A stretch of DNA of 64,000 nucleotides from Hyaloraphidium curvatum (taxonomy: Eukaryota; Monoblepharomycota; Hyaloraphidiomycetes; Hyaloraphidiales; Hyaloraphidiaceae). The notes under the pieces were generated by a model, which saw only the letters and a list, made by a program, of their open reading frames with translations, made no database searches and was not told the DNA's origin. Made by a program: the position numbers and the translations under genes. The DNA is taken from the NCBI GenBank assembly GCA_025558095.1, contig JAIVFI010000024.1, forward strand, positions 372,001-436,000, given 5' to 3'. Position 1 is the first letter of the stretch. Every line of letters begins with the position of its first letter. Shown here one piece after another: positions 46,847-57,867 of this stretch.

Positions 46847-49800
46847 ATGTCTCTCGAGGAGATTGGCGACGGCCTGGAGGTTCCCGTGGCGGACGTCGAT
46901 GGAGAGGAGTCATCAGGCGTCGACGACGACGAACCGGGACAGCTGCCCGCCGACGGTCCTGGCGCTGGCGTGCTGTTCCTGAGGCGCTACACCGGAAAGG
47001 ACTTTACTACTGGTCGTTATGCGGGAGCCCATGGGCACTCGGACGACGAGGAGGAGGGGGATTCCGGGGTCGAGGACGAGGAGACTGGCGCCACCGACGC
47101 TGCAGGGGTCACAGGCCCGGAAGCTCGCCCGACCGGAGGAACCACCGGCAAGCAGAAAAAGAAGAAGAAGGCGATTGATTGGAAAACGACGATGTATCTG
47201 GCATATGCGTGCTTTGGGTAAGTGGCTGCTGGTCTCGTGTCTTCGGTTTATTCACCGCCCACAGCGCCGTCTTTGGAGATATCGGCACTTCGCCTCTTTA
47301 TGTGCTGCAGTCGACTTTTCATCAACTGGGACGGAATCCAAACGAGGTGGAAATCCTTGGTCTCATGAGCCTTATCTTCTGGAGCTTCACATTGATCGTC
47401 ATCGTCGAGTACGGCTTGATTGTCCTGTACGCCGACAACAAGGGCGAGGGAGGAACCATCGCCATCTACAGCCTGCTCTGCCGCTATGGGGAAAAGTGGT
47501 TCAACACGGGCATCTCCGACCAGCAGCGGGACATCACAGTGAGCAGCAGGGACGATTTGGACGCCAAACGCTCGCGAGAGCAGTGGTCTGCGCGCTATAC
47601 GAACTTCTTCCAGACGGCTACAATGGTCGCTGTCATTGTTGGAGTCGCCTTGCTCCTTGGGGACGGCGTCCTCACCCCCGCGATCTCCGTGCTGTCGGCC
47701 GTCGAGGGCATTGCCGTTGCCGCGCCGTCGATGAAGGTTGCCGTGGTTCCCATCACAATCGTCATCCTGGTAAATGCCTCGGGTAGCTGATCGGCGCATT
47801 CTTGATCATTCGTCCCCAGTTCCTCCTCTTCAGCGTTCAGTTTCTCGGTACCTCTAAGATTGGAGCTTTCCTGTCGCCCGTGATCATCGTGTGGTTGCTC
47901 GTGCTGGCAGGCATGGGAGCGTACAATGTTGCCTTCTATGGTCCCTCGGTGTTCCGCGCCCTCAGCCCGCAGTACGCTTTTCAGTTTTTCCTGGCCGATG
48001 GCACTCTTGCCTGGAAAATGATGGGGGCGTCAATGCTGGCGATAACCGGAACTGAAGCGCTTTTCGCGGACCTGGGGCACTTCAGCAGGCTCTCGATTCA
48101 GATTTCCACCATCGCCGTCGCTTACCCGTGCCTAATCCTGCAGTACCTTGGACAGACTGCCATGCTGCTGGACGATCCGAGCGAATGGGAGCAGGCCTTT
48201 TGGGCAGCGGTACCCGGCCCGCTTTACTGGTTCATTGTCGTGCTTTCCATCTTGGCCACGATCATCGCCTCGCAGGCGCTCATTAGCGCAAGCTTCAGCG
48301 TGGTCTCGCAAGCGATGCGCCTGTCTCTATTCCCCCCGGTCAAGATCGTACACACCAGCGCGCACCATGCGACTCAGATCTACTCGCCTGACATCAACTG
48401 GATCCTTATGGTCCTTACGATCGTGGTCGTCGCTGCCTTCCAATCGTCGGAAGCCCTCGCGGCGGCCTATGGCATTGCGGTCTGCATGGGTACGTTGCTC
48501 ACAGCTGTCCGGCTTCCTCTTCACGCTGACATCCCACTACTAGACATGATGTTGACAACGATTTTGATCACGACCGTCATGGCCATGGTTTGGCGGGTTC
48601 ACTGGGCCATTTACGTTCCGTTCTTCCTCTTCTATGCCCTGGTGGTTGGAGCTTACCTCAGCTCCAACCTCTTGAAGGTTCCCAGCGGAGGCTGGCTCCC
48701 GCTTGCCATGGCCTGTGAGTGCGGCGAGGCTAGCACAGCATTCTGGAGCTTGCTGACCCTTGCTCGGTTAGTCATCATTGCGTCAATCATGGGCCTTTGG
48801 AGGTGGGGCAAAGGCCGGACGATGCGGCAACGCTGGCGCTTCCGCAAGCCATACAACAAGATGTTTTCTCTCCTGACTTCCGAAGACGCACTCACGAGCA
48901 CCAAGAGCGGTACCTTCGCGGTCGCGGACTTGGAGACATTGTCGGATTTGGGTTTCGACGAACGGGACGACGAGGACTACGACTCGGATGACGACAGCGT
49001 CTACGGCAACGGGTACCCTCTCACGGCGGTCCCGTCGCGCGATGCAGGAGCTTCTGCGATGGGGCGCCGACGTGTCTCTGTCTTCGACGTTGGTTACCCG
49101 GCGATCGGATTCCCCCGCACTTTGTCGGTCGCTGGAAGCCTCTCTTCCGATGGCAACCGGAGGATGTCGATTGCCTCATCGGGTGGGAGATCCATTTCGA
49201 CTGGCCCGTCAGGCTACAAGATCAGCGGACCAATTATTCCAAGTTCGATTCTGGTCACCGCAGCCGCCCCCGCCGAGACTATGATGGACTCCAAGTCAAT
49301 GGATGCCAAGCCTATTGCGGATTCGAAGCCTAGCGAGGAGACGCCAATTCAGCCACTCGCCGTCAAGTTCGGCGAAGCACCAGTCAGGCTCGCCGCTTCT
49401 GCCCCCGCGAACTTGGACGCCGCCGCAGTCATCCCGTCGGTCGAGATCGATTCGACAAACATCGATGACGATGGAAATGCGGACGAGGAACCGATCGAAG
49501 CGGGCGCGGCTTCGGCCAATGCCTCCTTCACCTCTGCAGTCGCCGATGCACCCCCGGCCACTTCGTTCCGGTCAATCCTCGCCCCCACGACGGGCTTCCC
49601 GAGGACGATTACCGGCGACTCGCGCAGTATCAAGATCCTCGAGGGCAACACGAAAGGGCCTTCTTTCGGCGAGGTCGGCCCCACCACCCCTGCGATGAGC
49701 GTGCACGTCACTTCGAAAGGACTGCTGGACGCCGACATCCCCATTCCGCGCTTCCCCGGACTGGGCATTTTCTTCACCGAAGTTACCAGCGGGATTCCCG

Positions 49801-50503
49801 GTGTCTTTGCGCATTGGACGAACAACATTGGTGCCATTCCTGAGGTCGTCGTGTTTGTTTCGATCGGTTACGCCAACATTCCGAAGATCGATGAGTCTGA
49901 TCGGCTATTCATCACCAAGAATCTTCTGAGCTCGTTCTGGTCGGCACGCGTGACTCTGGGCTATATGGACGAGGGCGTAGACAGGTACAGTAGTTACCGT
50001 ACACTCGTAGCTTTCAGCGGCTGAATGCTCGTGTTTCCAGCGATTGGGTCACGGAAGAGATTGTCGCCGCAATCTCACGCGTGGAATCGCGGTTCCACAC
50101 AGGTTCATTGCGGCAGCCGTCGGGCGCAACGAGCTTCACTGCAGGTTCGACCACCGTGATGGGCTCGGACGGCAACGGACAGGCCAGCGCGGGTGTGGAA
50201 GCCGAAGGCGTGCGTCACAGGGCAGGCGCGTCTGATCCTCAACGCCCTCCGCGCTCGAGGCGGATGAGCCAGGCCTACCTGGGGCCGACCAGCTCAGGCG
50301 TCCCCGTTGCTGAAGCCGAGCAGCACGGAATCGTTTACTTTCTCGGAAAGCGCCGTTTCGAGCCAAAGGAAGGCGCGAATATCTTCCACCGCTTCCTTGT
50401 CGAAGCGTACAAGATTCTCGTGCTTTTCTCCCGCGCTGGACATTCTCAGCTGAAGGTCCCGGACGACCAGACGATTGAAGTTGGATTGCGTGTTCGCCTC
50501 TAA
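46847..50503 (+). CDS. KUP/HAK high-affinity potassium transporter
   Basis: This is a plasma-membrane K+ importer of the KUP/HAK/KT family. Exons 46847-47217, 47265-47769, 47820-48489, 48544-48714, 48772-49984 and 50041-50503 give 1130 residues. An acidic N-terminal tail of about 110 residues leads to AVFGDIGTSPLYVLQSTFHQ, the family signature, then about 12 transmembrane segments to residue 600, including NKGEGGTIAIYSLLCRYGEK, VLLLGDGVLTPAISVLSAVEG-like sequence and SSNLLKVPSGGWLPLA. A region of about 280 mostly disordered residues is inserted before the conserved C-terminal domain (PGLGIFFTEVTSGIPGVFAH, EVVVFVSIGYANIPKIDESD, HRFLVEAYKILVLF). In fungi such transporters work under K+ limitation. 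It is tail-to-tail with the CitE-like gene, 20 bp apart. Confidence 0.94.
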
Positions 50504-50523
50504 TTGCCGATGTAGGCTGGTGC

Positions 50524-51839
50524 TCAAGAACGAATGAAACTGTCCCGAGCTATAATCTTCTGCGCCCACTTGACCACGGGAGCATCGATCTGCAATCAAG
50601 TACCAGTTAAGGCCCCTGCGCATCTCCGTTTGGGCCCTTCGTACCATCTTTCCATCCAGGGTGAATGCGCCGACCCCCTTCCTGACGAACTCGTCGAAAC
50701 CATCCACGATCCGCTTCGCGTACTCCACGTCCTTCGAACTCGGGGCAAAGACCCGCTGAATGATGTCCACCTGCCGCGGGTGGATCGCCTGCTTCCCCGT
50801 GAATCCCCATTGCCGGCCCTCGTTGCACTCTTCCTCCAGAGTTGCATCGTTCTGGTAATCCACGCAAACCAGATCGATAGCTTGCAGTCCAAACGCAGCC
50901 GCATGAGTAACCAGCGCCTGCCGCGCGTACTGCATCTCCGTCCGCGAGGGCGTGCGAGTGCAGTGAACGTCCGCACAGTAGTCTTCGCTCGCGACTACAG
51001 TAAACGTTAGCCGGGTCCGCGCAGCATCAGCACACGGCTCACAGATCAGCCCGTCCATCCGGGGTTCGCTGGTCGAGATTTCACGCAGGTTCAAGATGCC
51101 CATCGCGGATTCAATGGCTGCCAATAGCCGGACGTTTTGCCGACTGGAAAGCGCGGCTGCATCAGTATCGTCCCAATCCACGTGAGCCCCAACCCGCGCT
51201 CACTTGCTCTCCGGAGCTACGGCATCGATCATTCGCGCCACAAAAAGGACATCGCTCGCGCTCTGGACCTTTGGAATAACGATGGCGCGCAAGTTCTTCG
51301 ACCGCAACTGAAAGGAGCTTTAGACCTAATGATTTTCGCGGCGTCAACGTTCTGTAAGCACTCACAATCACGCTTAGATCATCGACTTCCAAGCCAGATC
51401 CGACGCTGTTGATGCGCACGGCCTTCTCCCTCTTGCCAATGTCGAAGGTCTGAACCGCAGCTCGAACATTCAGCTCACGACTGAGCACAGGCCGACAGTC
51501 CCCTCACTTCAAGAGCATTGAAGACCTTCTCCCGTGCCTCCCCTTTCCGGTTGATTGCCACTCCATCCTCGAGGTCATAGACGATCGTGTCGGCGGCGGA
51601 CTTCAGCGACGACTGCAGCTTCCGATCGTCGCTGCCTGCCATGTTCAGCCGAGACAGTAAGAGAAGGAGCCTCTGCAGACAGTAGGCTAGGGCATACCAG
51701 GAACTACAGGCCAGGTTCGTGAGCCACCGTGGGAGCAGAGACCCGAGCAGTCTCACCGTTGAAAAGAGCGCGCCTTAGCCTCTCTGGCCTGTCCAATGTG
51801 CTTCCAGCAGACGCAACCGTCGAAGAATATAAACGGCAT
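50524..51839 (-). CDS. CLYBL: citrate lyase beta-like protein (CitE/CLYBL family)
   Basis: This family cleaves or condenses CoA thioesters; mammalian CLYBL is a mitochondrial citramalyl-CoA lyase. Exons after the first are clear (51449-51366, 51307-51204, 51143-51043, 50994-50645, 50589-50524) and give GSDDRKLQSSLKSAADTIVY, DLEDGVA, AVRINSVGSGLEVDDL, RAIVIPKVQSASDV, LLAAIESAMGILNL, FASEDYCADV, FGLQAIDLVCVD, GFTGKQAIHPRQVD and GAFTLDGKMIDAPVVKWAQ. Acidic metal ligands of the TIM barrel are present. The N-terminus is uncertain: an ATG at 51642 would start inside the conserved region, and an ATG at 51839 with a further intron would add a leader of some 65 residues. I give the longer extent. Confidence 0.85.
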
Positions 51840-52164
51840 TTGGCCCTCGACGCGATTACGGCTTCTGGGGGACAGAAATCAGTGGTCCGACCAGCGGCAA
51901 GGCCGCCTCCCACCGACCTGCGATGGGTCGCGAGTCCGGAGACAATCGGCCCAGAATGATGCCATCATAGGCCCGATGAAGGCATCTCGCTGCCGACGAG
52001 CGCATCGTGACCGGATTTGATGGGTTGACGTGCGTCCGTTGCCGCCGGCGGCGGCGGCGCAACTTCCTGGCTCCACACAACATGCAACAACATCCGCAGG
52101 CAAGTGGAGCCCAGCAGACTGCGAGTTTCTCCCGGCATGAATTTTGACACAAACGTGCCGCGCG
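51840..52164. promoter_or_regulatory. divergent intergenic region between the CitE-like gene and SEN15
   Basis: About 325 bp between two divergent genes. It contains no recognised coding sequence. Confidence 0.4.
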
Positions 52165-52930
52165 ATGCAGTACCAAGAGATCGCGGACCACGTGAAGCGC
52201 TATCCGAAGCACGGGCAGTACCTCTTTCTGACGTACCTGGACCTCATCGTCGGTTGGTTGGGGCTGCTTGTTCCCTGCTTCGAGCCTTGCGAGCTTTCTT
52301 TGCAGCCAGGCGATGGCCAAGGTTGCAGATTGTGGACGTGGACGCGATCGGACGAAGCTTCATGGTCGGGGAGAAGGAACCGGGCGTGAGGACACTTGGA
52401 CCTCCTCACAGCATTGCTGCGACTCATCGATCTGTTCTTGGTTGTCAGGGCGAGATCCACATAGTTTTGCCCGCGTGCATCGACGAGTTCGTCGATCCCC
52501 AGGGGTGGGCCTCATTGCTTCGCGCCCCGGGATCCCCCCTCATTCCACCTTCAGGCTGGCCGAACTCTTCCGGAACATTCCACGACGTGAACTGTTGCCG
52601 GATCGGCGGACATTTGTCCCACCGGCGGCCTCTGCGGCGGGGAAGGCTCGGACTGTTCCCGATAAACGGGCGGAGCTTGGAGGGATCGACGAGCTCACTC
52701 AGGAACGGCCGCTAGCGGTCAGCGGACTTGCCGCAGAACCTGCCGCGGCAGCAGAGTCGGGCGAAGAGCGCGCAGCTGGTGGTTTAGATGCCAGCGGTGG
52801 AAGCGCAGAGCGGACAGCAGCCAAGGGGCCCAAAAAGCTTCCAGAGAGTATCGTGCTCGCGGTTGCCGATCATTCTTCGACCGTGGTGTATTACCGGGTG
52901 TGGGACGGCATCGTGCCTCCGCGAGTGTAA
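52165..52930 (+). CDS. SEN15: tRNA-splicing endonuclease subunit Sen15
   Basis: Sen15 is a structural, non-catalytic subunit of the endonuclease that removes tRNA introns. Exons 52165-52252, 52306-52385, 52449-52504 and 52555-52930 give 199 residues. The joined protein starts MQYQEIADHVKRYPKHGQYL, then FLTYLDLIVARRWPRLQIVD, EIHIVLPACIDEF and ends with ESIVLAVADHSSTVVYYRVW, the hallmark C-terminal strand of TSEN15. A charged Ala/Glu-rich insert of about 70 residues precedes this strand. The start is the first ATG in the frame of the conserved helix. Its stop lies only 8 bp from the stop of the BAR gene on the other strand. Confidence 0.82.
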
Positions 52931-52938
52931 TGATCCGT

Positions 52939-54301
52939 CTATTCGACCTTGTTCAAAGCCTCGTTCGTGATCTGGAGCTCATCAATCTCCGGCGAGAGCT
53001 CAGACAGGCTCTCATACGCCTCCTTGTAATAGGCGAGCTGCCGGATGGCGACGTCAGTGGGTTCGTTGGATGGAAACGGCCACTACCCGTACCTGGGCGG
53101 CCACGAGATCGGCAAGGTTCGCCAGTGGTTGGGGCGACGTGACGACGGCTTTCATCTGATGGACATTGTCGCAGAACTTAGAATGAGCTCGGGAATCTTC
53201 GGGGCTCTGCCTACCTTGTTCATGGCGTCTTCCACGGCGGCGACGAACTCGTCCTCGGCCTTCTCCATTTCGTGCCGCGCGGCCTCCAGCTTCTCGGGCT
53301 TGGCGGTTTTGACGCGCTGCTTGCACGCGTCGTAATTGAGACGGCAGGTTTGGACATCCTTGCGCGCCTTCTGCATGGTCAAGTGGCATTTAGTTGGCGA
53401 CACGAGGGACGCAGCGTGACGACCGAACCATGGCGGGCATGATAATCCCGGTCTGCGTGTTCATGAACGGCTTGTAGAAGCGTTCCGTGATGTCGTTGTC
53501 CATCCGGATCTTGGCGTTGCCAATCTTCTCCGACACCGCGGCGACCTTCTGCAGCGCCGCCCCAGTAGGTTCCTCCGTCCCCAGGGCCTGAGCCGCTTGT
53601 CCGGTCGCCCGTGCGATCGCATGGCTCAGAGTCAAAGGCTCCTCCTTGGAAGGGGGCTTCGGAGGCGGTGCGGCGCCCCCTTTCAAACATGGCCCCGTCA
53701 GCAAAGGCAAAGGGAGCCTTACGCAAGTGCTACGAACCCTGAATCTTTGAAGCGGCGCTCGTGGCAAGACTGCCCAACGACGAGCCCAGCTGCGTCGTCA
53801 GGTCACCGATAGTGTCCCCGAGAGGAATGTCTGAAGCGGCCAACGCGTCAACGGGACAGAGAAACGGTCCACGGCGTCGGCCCACCGTAGTCGATGTGTT
53901 TCGTGTATGCCCTCGTGATCTTAACCATGCTCTCGTGAAAAATCCTGATCTTGTCCACCCTCTGAAAGCAAATGCAAAGTTGGTGGCCGAGACCGAGGCT
54001 TACGTGGGAAGACCGACCTCTTCAAGCTCCTTGTACCTGTCCAGCGAGGCTGGCGTGAACACCGAGGATACGAGCGGAAACTAGCATCTGCTCACTCTTG
54101 CGGCAATTCCGTGACCTCTGCGCTCCCCATTCGCTCGGAGAGAAGCTGCCGTCCCGTGGAGACGCTCTTGGAGAGCTTTGCCCCGAGAGGTCCAAGAGTG
54201 CTTCCGATGGACTTGAAGATCCCGCCGACGCCCTCCTGGACCGCTCCAAGGCTGGGTGTCATCGATGCGGAAGATCCACTCGGGTTTGGAGAACCGGACA
54301 T
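52939..54301 (-). CDS. BAR-domain protein similar to yeast Gvp36
   Basis: This is a membrane-curvature protein of Golgi/endocytic vesicles. Eight exons (54301-54096, 54036-54018, 53961-53886, 53830-53739, 53677-53429, 53370-53215, 53176-53093, 53037-52939) close at 326 residues. The joined core reads EYKELEERVDKIRIFHESMV then KITRAYTKHIDY, the signature at the start of fungal BAR proteins of this type, followed by ARKDVQTCRLNYDACKQRVK, EKAEDEFVAAVEDAMNK and LVAAQLAYYKEAYESLSELS. The second exon is only 19 nt, and the intron at 53177-53214 is only 38 nt. The N-terminal 60 residues are Ser/Gly-rich. Confidence 0.85.
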
Positions 54302-54419
54302 GGTGCCGGCGAGTAGGGAGGAGAGGGGACGCGCACGCAAGTTACTAGTCGTTCCCACGCGCCACCCGCGGCTGCTGTCACAAGCTCCCATGGCAGCCTT
54401 CGCATTCAAACAATCAGAT

Positions 54420-55529
54420 TCACGTGCCATTCAGACCCTCAGATCCACCATCAGCCGCGCCAGATGCAAGTGGCCTATCCTCCGTCCCGCCACAGCTTTC
54501 ATCCGCACCGCGCGACGCCTCAACATCCCCGACCGCCGTGCTCTCGCCAGAGTCCTTCGCGGTCAGACCTTTCCGCTGCGGTATCGCCTTCCAAAATGCG
54601 GCCTCCCAATCACGGACCTCGAGCCACTGCGAAACGATCTCGAACACCTGGTCCACGGTCAGCACAGGCCGTCCCTTCATCTGAATGTACGAATCGATCT
54701 TCAGCCGCCCGTGTGCGATGCCCTGCTCCAGGGCGCGGTTGTAGCAGAGCATCTTGTGCCGATTCTTGTCCACGATGCCGCCGATGATGTAGATTTTGTC
54801 CTCTTCGATCTCCTCGATCGTGTTCGGGCTGTCCGCGGTCAGGTAAACGGCCTTCTCGCGCGCGTCGGGGAAAACGTCCAGGTAATGCCGGGGGTCGCAA
54901 TTCATCTAGCGTCCAATGGTGGACGTGAAGAGAGGGACAGGCAGCGATCGGGGCGCCTCACCTTCCAACTCTTCCAGTGCGGCTGCCGCCTGTCGAGGTT
55001 CGCTTCCAAAACGCCCTTCAGACTGGTTGCCGCCAGCTGCATCGGATGCCGAGCCGCGCGATTCTTCGAGTAGCAAATGGCAATCTGCTTCGACATTGAC
55101 TGGAGCTCCTGTCGTCACCGACCCGGTCAGCGTTCCGGATCGACCAAGGGCGCAGAGCTCCGGGCGGCCCACGTTCTCGGTCATGAGCTCCTCAAAGTCG
55201 CAGTCGATCACCACGCGCGCCTTCGAAGGCGTTGGCGGCGGCTTCTTGACCACGTTCGCAAGACCGCCCTGCGCTGCCAGTTGTGCCCTCTCCGCCTTCC
55301 GCTTTGCTTCCCGCACACGGTCCTTCTCTTTGAGTATCTTTTTTCTCTCGTCCCTAGTGGCCAGCCATCTCTGCTCCTTCAGTAGCCGCTTCCGGGCGTT
55401 CTTTGACAGTTGCTGCTGTTGCTCCCCTGGTTCCCCCGGGTTCGACCCTTTGTGGCCGGCAGCGGCATTGTCCGACGATTGGAAACCTTCGGCACTATCT
55501 AGCCGAGTTTCCGGCCCCGGCTCGTCCAT
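54420..55529 (-). CDS. TRM10: tRNA (guanine(9)-N1)-methyltransferase Trm10
   Basis: Trm10 is an SPOUT-family enzyme methylating G9 of tRNAs with S-adenosylmethionine. Exons 55529-55173, 55108-54962 and 54905-54420 give 329 residues. A Lys/Arg-rich N-terminal helix (KNARKRLLKEQRWLATRDER) precedes ARVVIDCDFEELMTENELQS, MSKQIAICYSKNRAARHPMQ, AVYLTADSPNTIEE, DKIYIIGGIVDKNRHKMLCY and VFEIVSQWLEVRDWEAAFWK, then PQRKG. The two splice joins restore the complete methyltransferase core. The C-terminal 35 residues are Ser/Gly/Glu-rich. It is on the same strand as, and 118 bp upstream of, the BAR gene. Confidence 0.95.
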
Positions 55530-55608
55530 GGTTGCGGTGTCTGATGTTTAGCGGCGGCGACGCGCTCGGCGTCAAAGTTGTCGTTGCTTCCCCTCCCCGC
55601 ATCCCGCC

Positions 55609-56005
55609 ATGGCAGCGCGGGCATCGCTCTCCAGTGCCGTGCGCGAACTCCGGCTACATCTTAGCCAGACATCGCCCGGGAGCGAGGGCTTGCGGTATGC
55701 CGCCGGCGCCCCCGCCGCGTGAGCTCCGTCTCACGATGTCGCCTGCAGGAACTTCATCAAAAACAACTACCAGGCCCTGAAGAAGGCCAATCCCGAGCTC
55801 CCGATCCTCATCAGGGAGTCTTCGACGGTGGAGGCGCGGATATTCGCCGAGTACGGTGCGTGGAGCTCGAGGGGCGCCTCCTCCGTCCACCGACGCGTTT
55901 CGACCCTCAACAGACCGCGGCGTGGAGCGGAAAGCCATCGTGGAGGGTTTCTCGGAGGCACAGATCAACGCAACGTTGGAGGACCTGGCGAAAGGGGCAA
56001 AGTGA
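55609..56005 (+). CDS. NADH dehydrogenase (complex I) subunit NDUFA2/B8
   Basis: This is an accessory subunit of mitochondrial complex I with a thioredoxin-like fold. Exons 55609-55694, 55749-55855 and 55914-56005 give 94 residues, the usual size. The sequence reads AVRELRLHLSQTSPGSEGLR, NFIKNNYQALKKANPELPIL and IRESSTVEARIFAEY, then GVERKAIVEGFSEAQINATL. It starts 79 bp from the Trm10 start on the other strand, so the two share a short divergent promoter. Confidence 0.92.
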
Positions 56006-56226
56006 CCGCGATTCCCGCCGTGGAAACGCTCTGCCGGAACCACTCTGGACTGGGGCCTTCGCGGCCTCCATGGATGATTCCCGCGATGGGCTCGTTGGGG
56101 AATCGTGTATCGGTGCGCTGACTACACCGGTTTGGGTATCGCCGACCTATCTCTACTCGGACTCGCTGCCGTCGCACCGCCCCAGTCCCGGCCCGACTCC
56201 CGCCCTTCCCGGGCGCCCGCCGCACG

Positions 56227-57658
56227 TCACGCCACGTCGAGGTTCCAATACCGCGCCTTGCCGTCGGCACTGCAGCTGGCAAAGCACGGATCAACGTTGC
56301 TGGCAGCAATGGCGCAGACCGTGTTCGAATGGCCCGGCAGCTTCTTCAGCGCCTGTCCCCCGACCCGCGAGTCCCACAGATGGCACTGGTTCGTGCGATC
56401 GTCGCCGGAAATGACATAGTCCTCGTTGAAGGACAGGGCTGCCGTAATCTGCGTCGTCTGCACGGTCCGTGAGGCGTGTGGCCTTGCCAAAGCACGACGT
56501 AACCCACCACGAAAGAGGCCCCCTCGTAGCTTCGTATCGCGCGCCCGGAGGCGACGTCCCAGAGTTTCACGGTCGAGTCGCCTCCCGTGGAAAGGATGTA
56601 ACGCGAATTGCGGGTGAATTTGCAGCACCACACCGGCTGCGATTTGTGGGCATTGTCCAGGGTAATCGTGCAGCGGCCCGAGACGACGTCGAACACCTTG
56701 ATCGAACCGTCGTCGCTGCAAGTGGCAAAAAGGGCACCGCTCGGCGAGTAGCGGGCGAAGTTTATGCCCTGCCTGTGCCAGTCGGCGGCATTAGGAGGCG
56801 TGTAGCAGGCCGACGTCTTCACGTCGTAGACCCGGGGCGCCTCGTGGTCCGTGCCGGCGAGAATGAAGTCACCGCTGGGGTGGAACGAGATCGTCCGGAC
56901 GGGGTGGGAGTCCTGAAAGAAACCGTCAGCCGACGTCGGTGGCCGATCGCGAAAGGCTTACGTTGATGAACCGGAGGGCCCGCTTCGCGTTGGGCTTCGT
57001 CAGGTCAAAGACCTTGATCGTCCGGTCCTCCGAGCTCGTAGCGACGGCCAGACCCCCGGGATGCCAGGAAACGTCCGTAATGGCTCCAACATGATCGTGT
57101 AAAGAACGCACGATGGGCCGCTCCTCGCCCTCGGTCCGTGCGGCGTTCATTCTCGCCACCTCCATGACCTTCGCGGTCGTATCCTTGGATCCCGTGCACA
57201 GGTACTTGCCTGGCGCGAAAATGAGACCGCATCACGTCAGGCAACCACCTCTGCCCACCGTCCGGGCTGAACGCCGCGCACTTGACCGCCGCCTTGTGGC
57301 TCGCCACGAACCACACGCTGTAGTTGGGCGCCGGCTTCGGCTGGTAGCGCTCTCCCTCCTGGATGACCAGGTTGTCCTCCTCGTCCTCGTCCATCTCCCT
57401 CCCGGCAAACTCGACCTCGTCCGCGCCGTCCTCGGCCTCCTCCGCGGCCCTGCCGAGGGACGCGAGCTCCATGAGCCGGCCCGAGGGCGCGAACGCGGGG
57501 TTCATCCCCGTCGCGATCGCCACCGCGCCGCCGAGCTCCTTGAAGCCCAGTTCCTGGAGCTGGTTCACGATGAGCTGGAGCAGTTCCTCTCGGGAGACCG
57601 AGGGCGCGGCGGGCTCGGCGTCCGGCGCGGCGCCGTTGGGCGCGGGCGACGCGGCCAT
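56227..57658 (-). CDS. CSTF1: cleavage stimulation factor subunit 1 (CstF-50)
   Basis: CstF-50 is the WD40 subunit of the 3'-end cleavage factor CstF. Exons 57658-57259, 57209-56962, 56912-56508 and 56457-56227 give 427 residues. The N-terminal dimerisation domain is ELLQLIVNQLQELGFKELGG, then MNPAFAPSGRLMELASLG. WD repeats follow: LCTGSKDTTAKVMEVARM, VRSLHDHVGAITDVSWHP, SEDRTIKVFDLTKPNAKRAL, VRTISFHPSGDFILAGTDHE, ATCSDDGSIKVFDVVSGRC and ILSTGGDSTVKLWDVASGRA. The SKPSAKRA-like motif (TKPNAKRAL) and SFHPSGDFIL are diagnostic of CstF-50. Its own role in mRNA 3' ends is of interest beside the histone hairpin finding. Confidence 0.92.
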
Positions 57659-57867
57659 CGCCGGTGCCTGTCCGCAGACGCGGCAGCAGGTCCAGGGACG
57701 CGATGGGACCCGGAGACTGCCTATTGGAGGCACAGGTAGCGCGTTCGCGGAACCCACTCGGGCCCCCGCGGTTCAGGGATGCAAGAGCGACGTTGAGATG
57801 CGGACCAGAGGCGACGTCGGACAAGTATCAGGCGCAACAAAACGATGGAAGAGGCGTCGGAGAAGAT

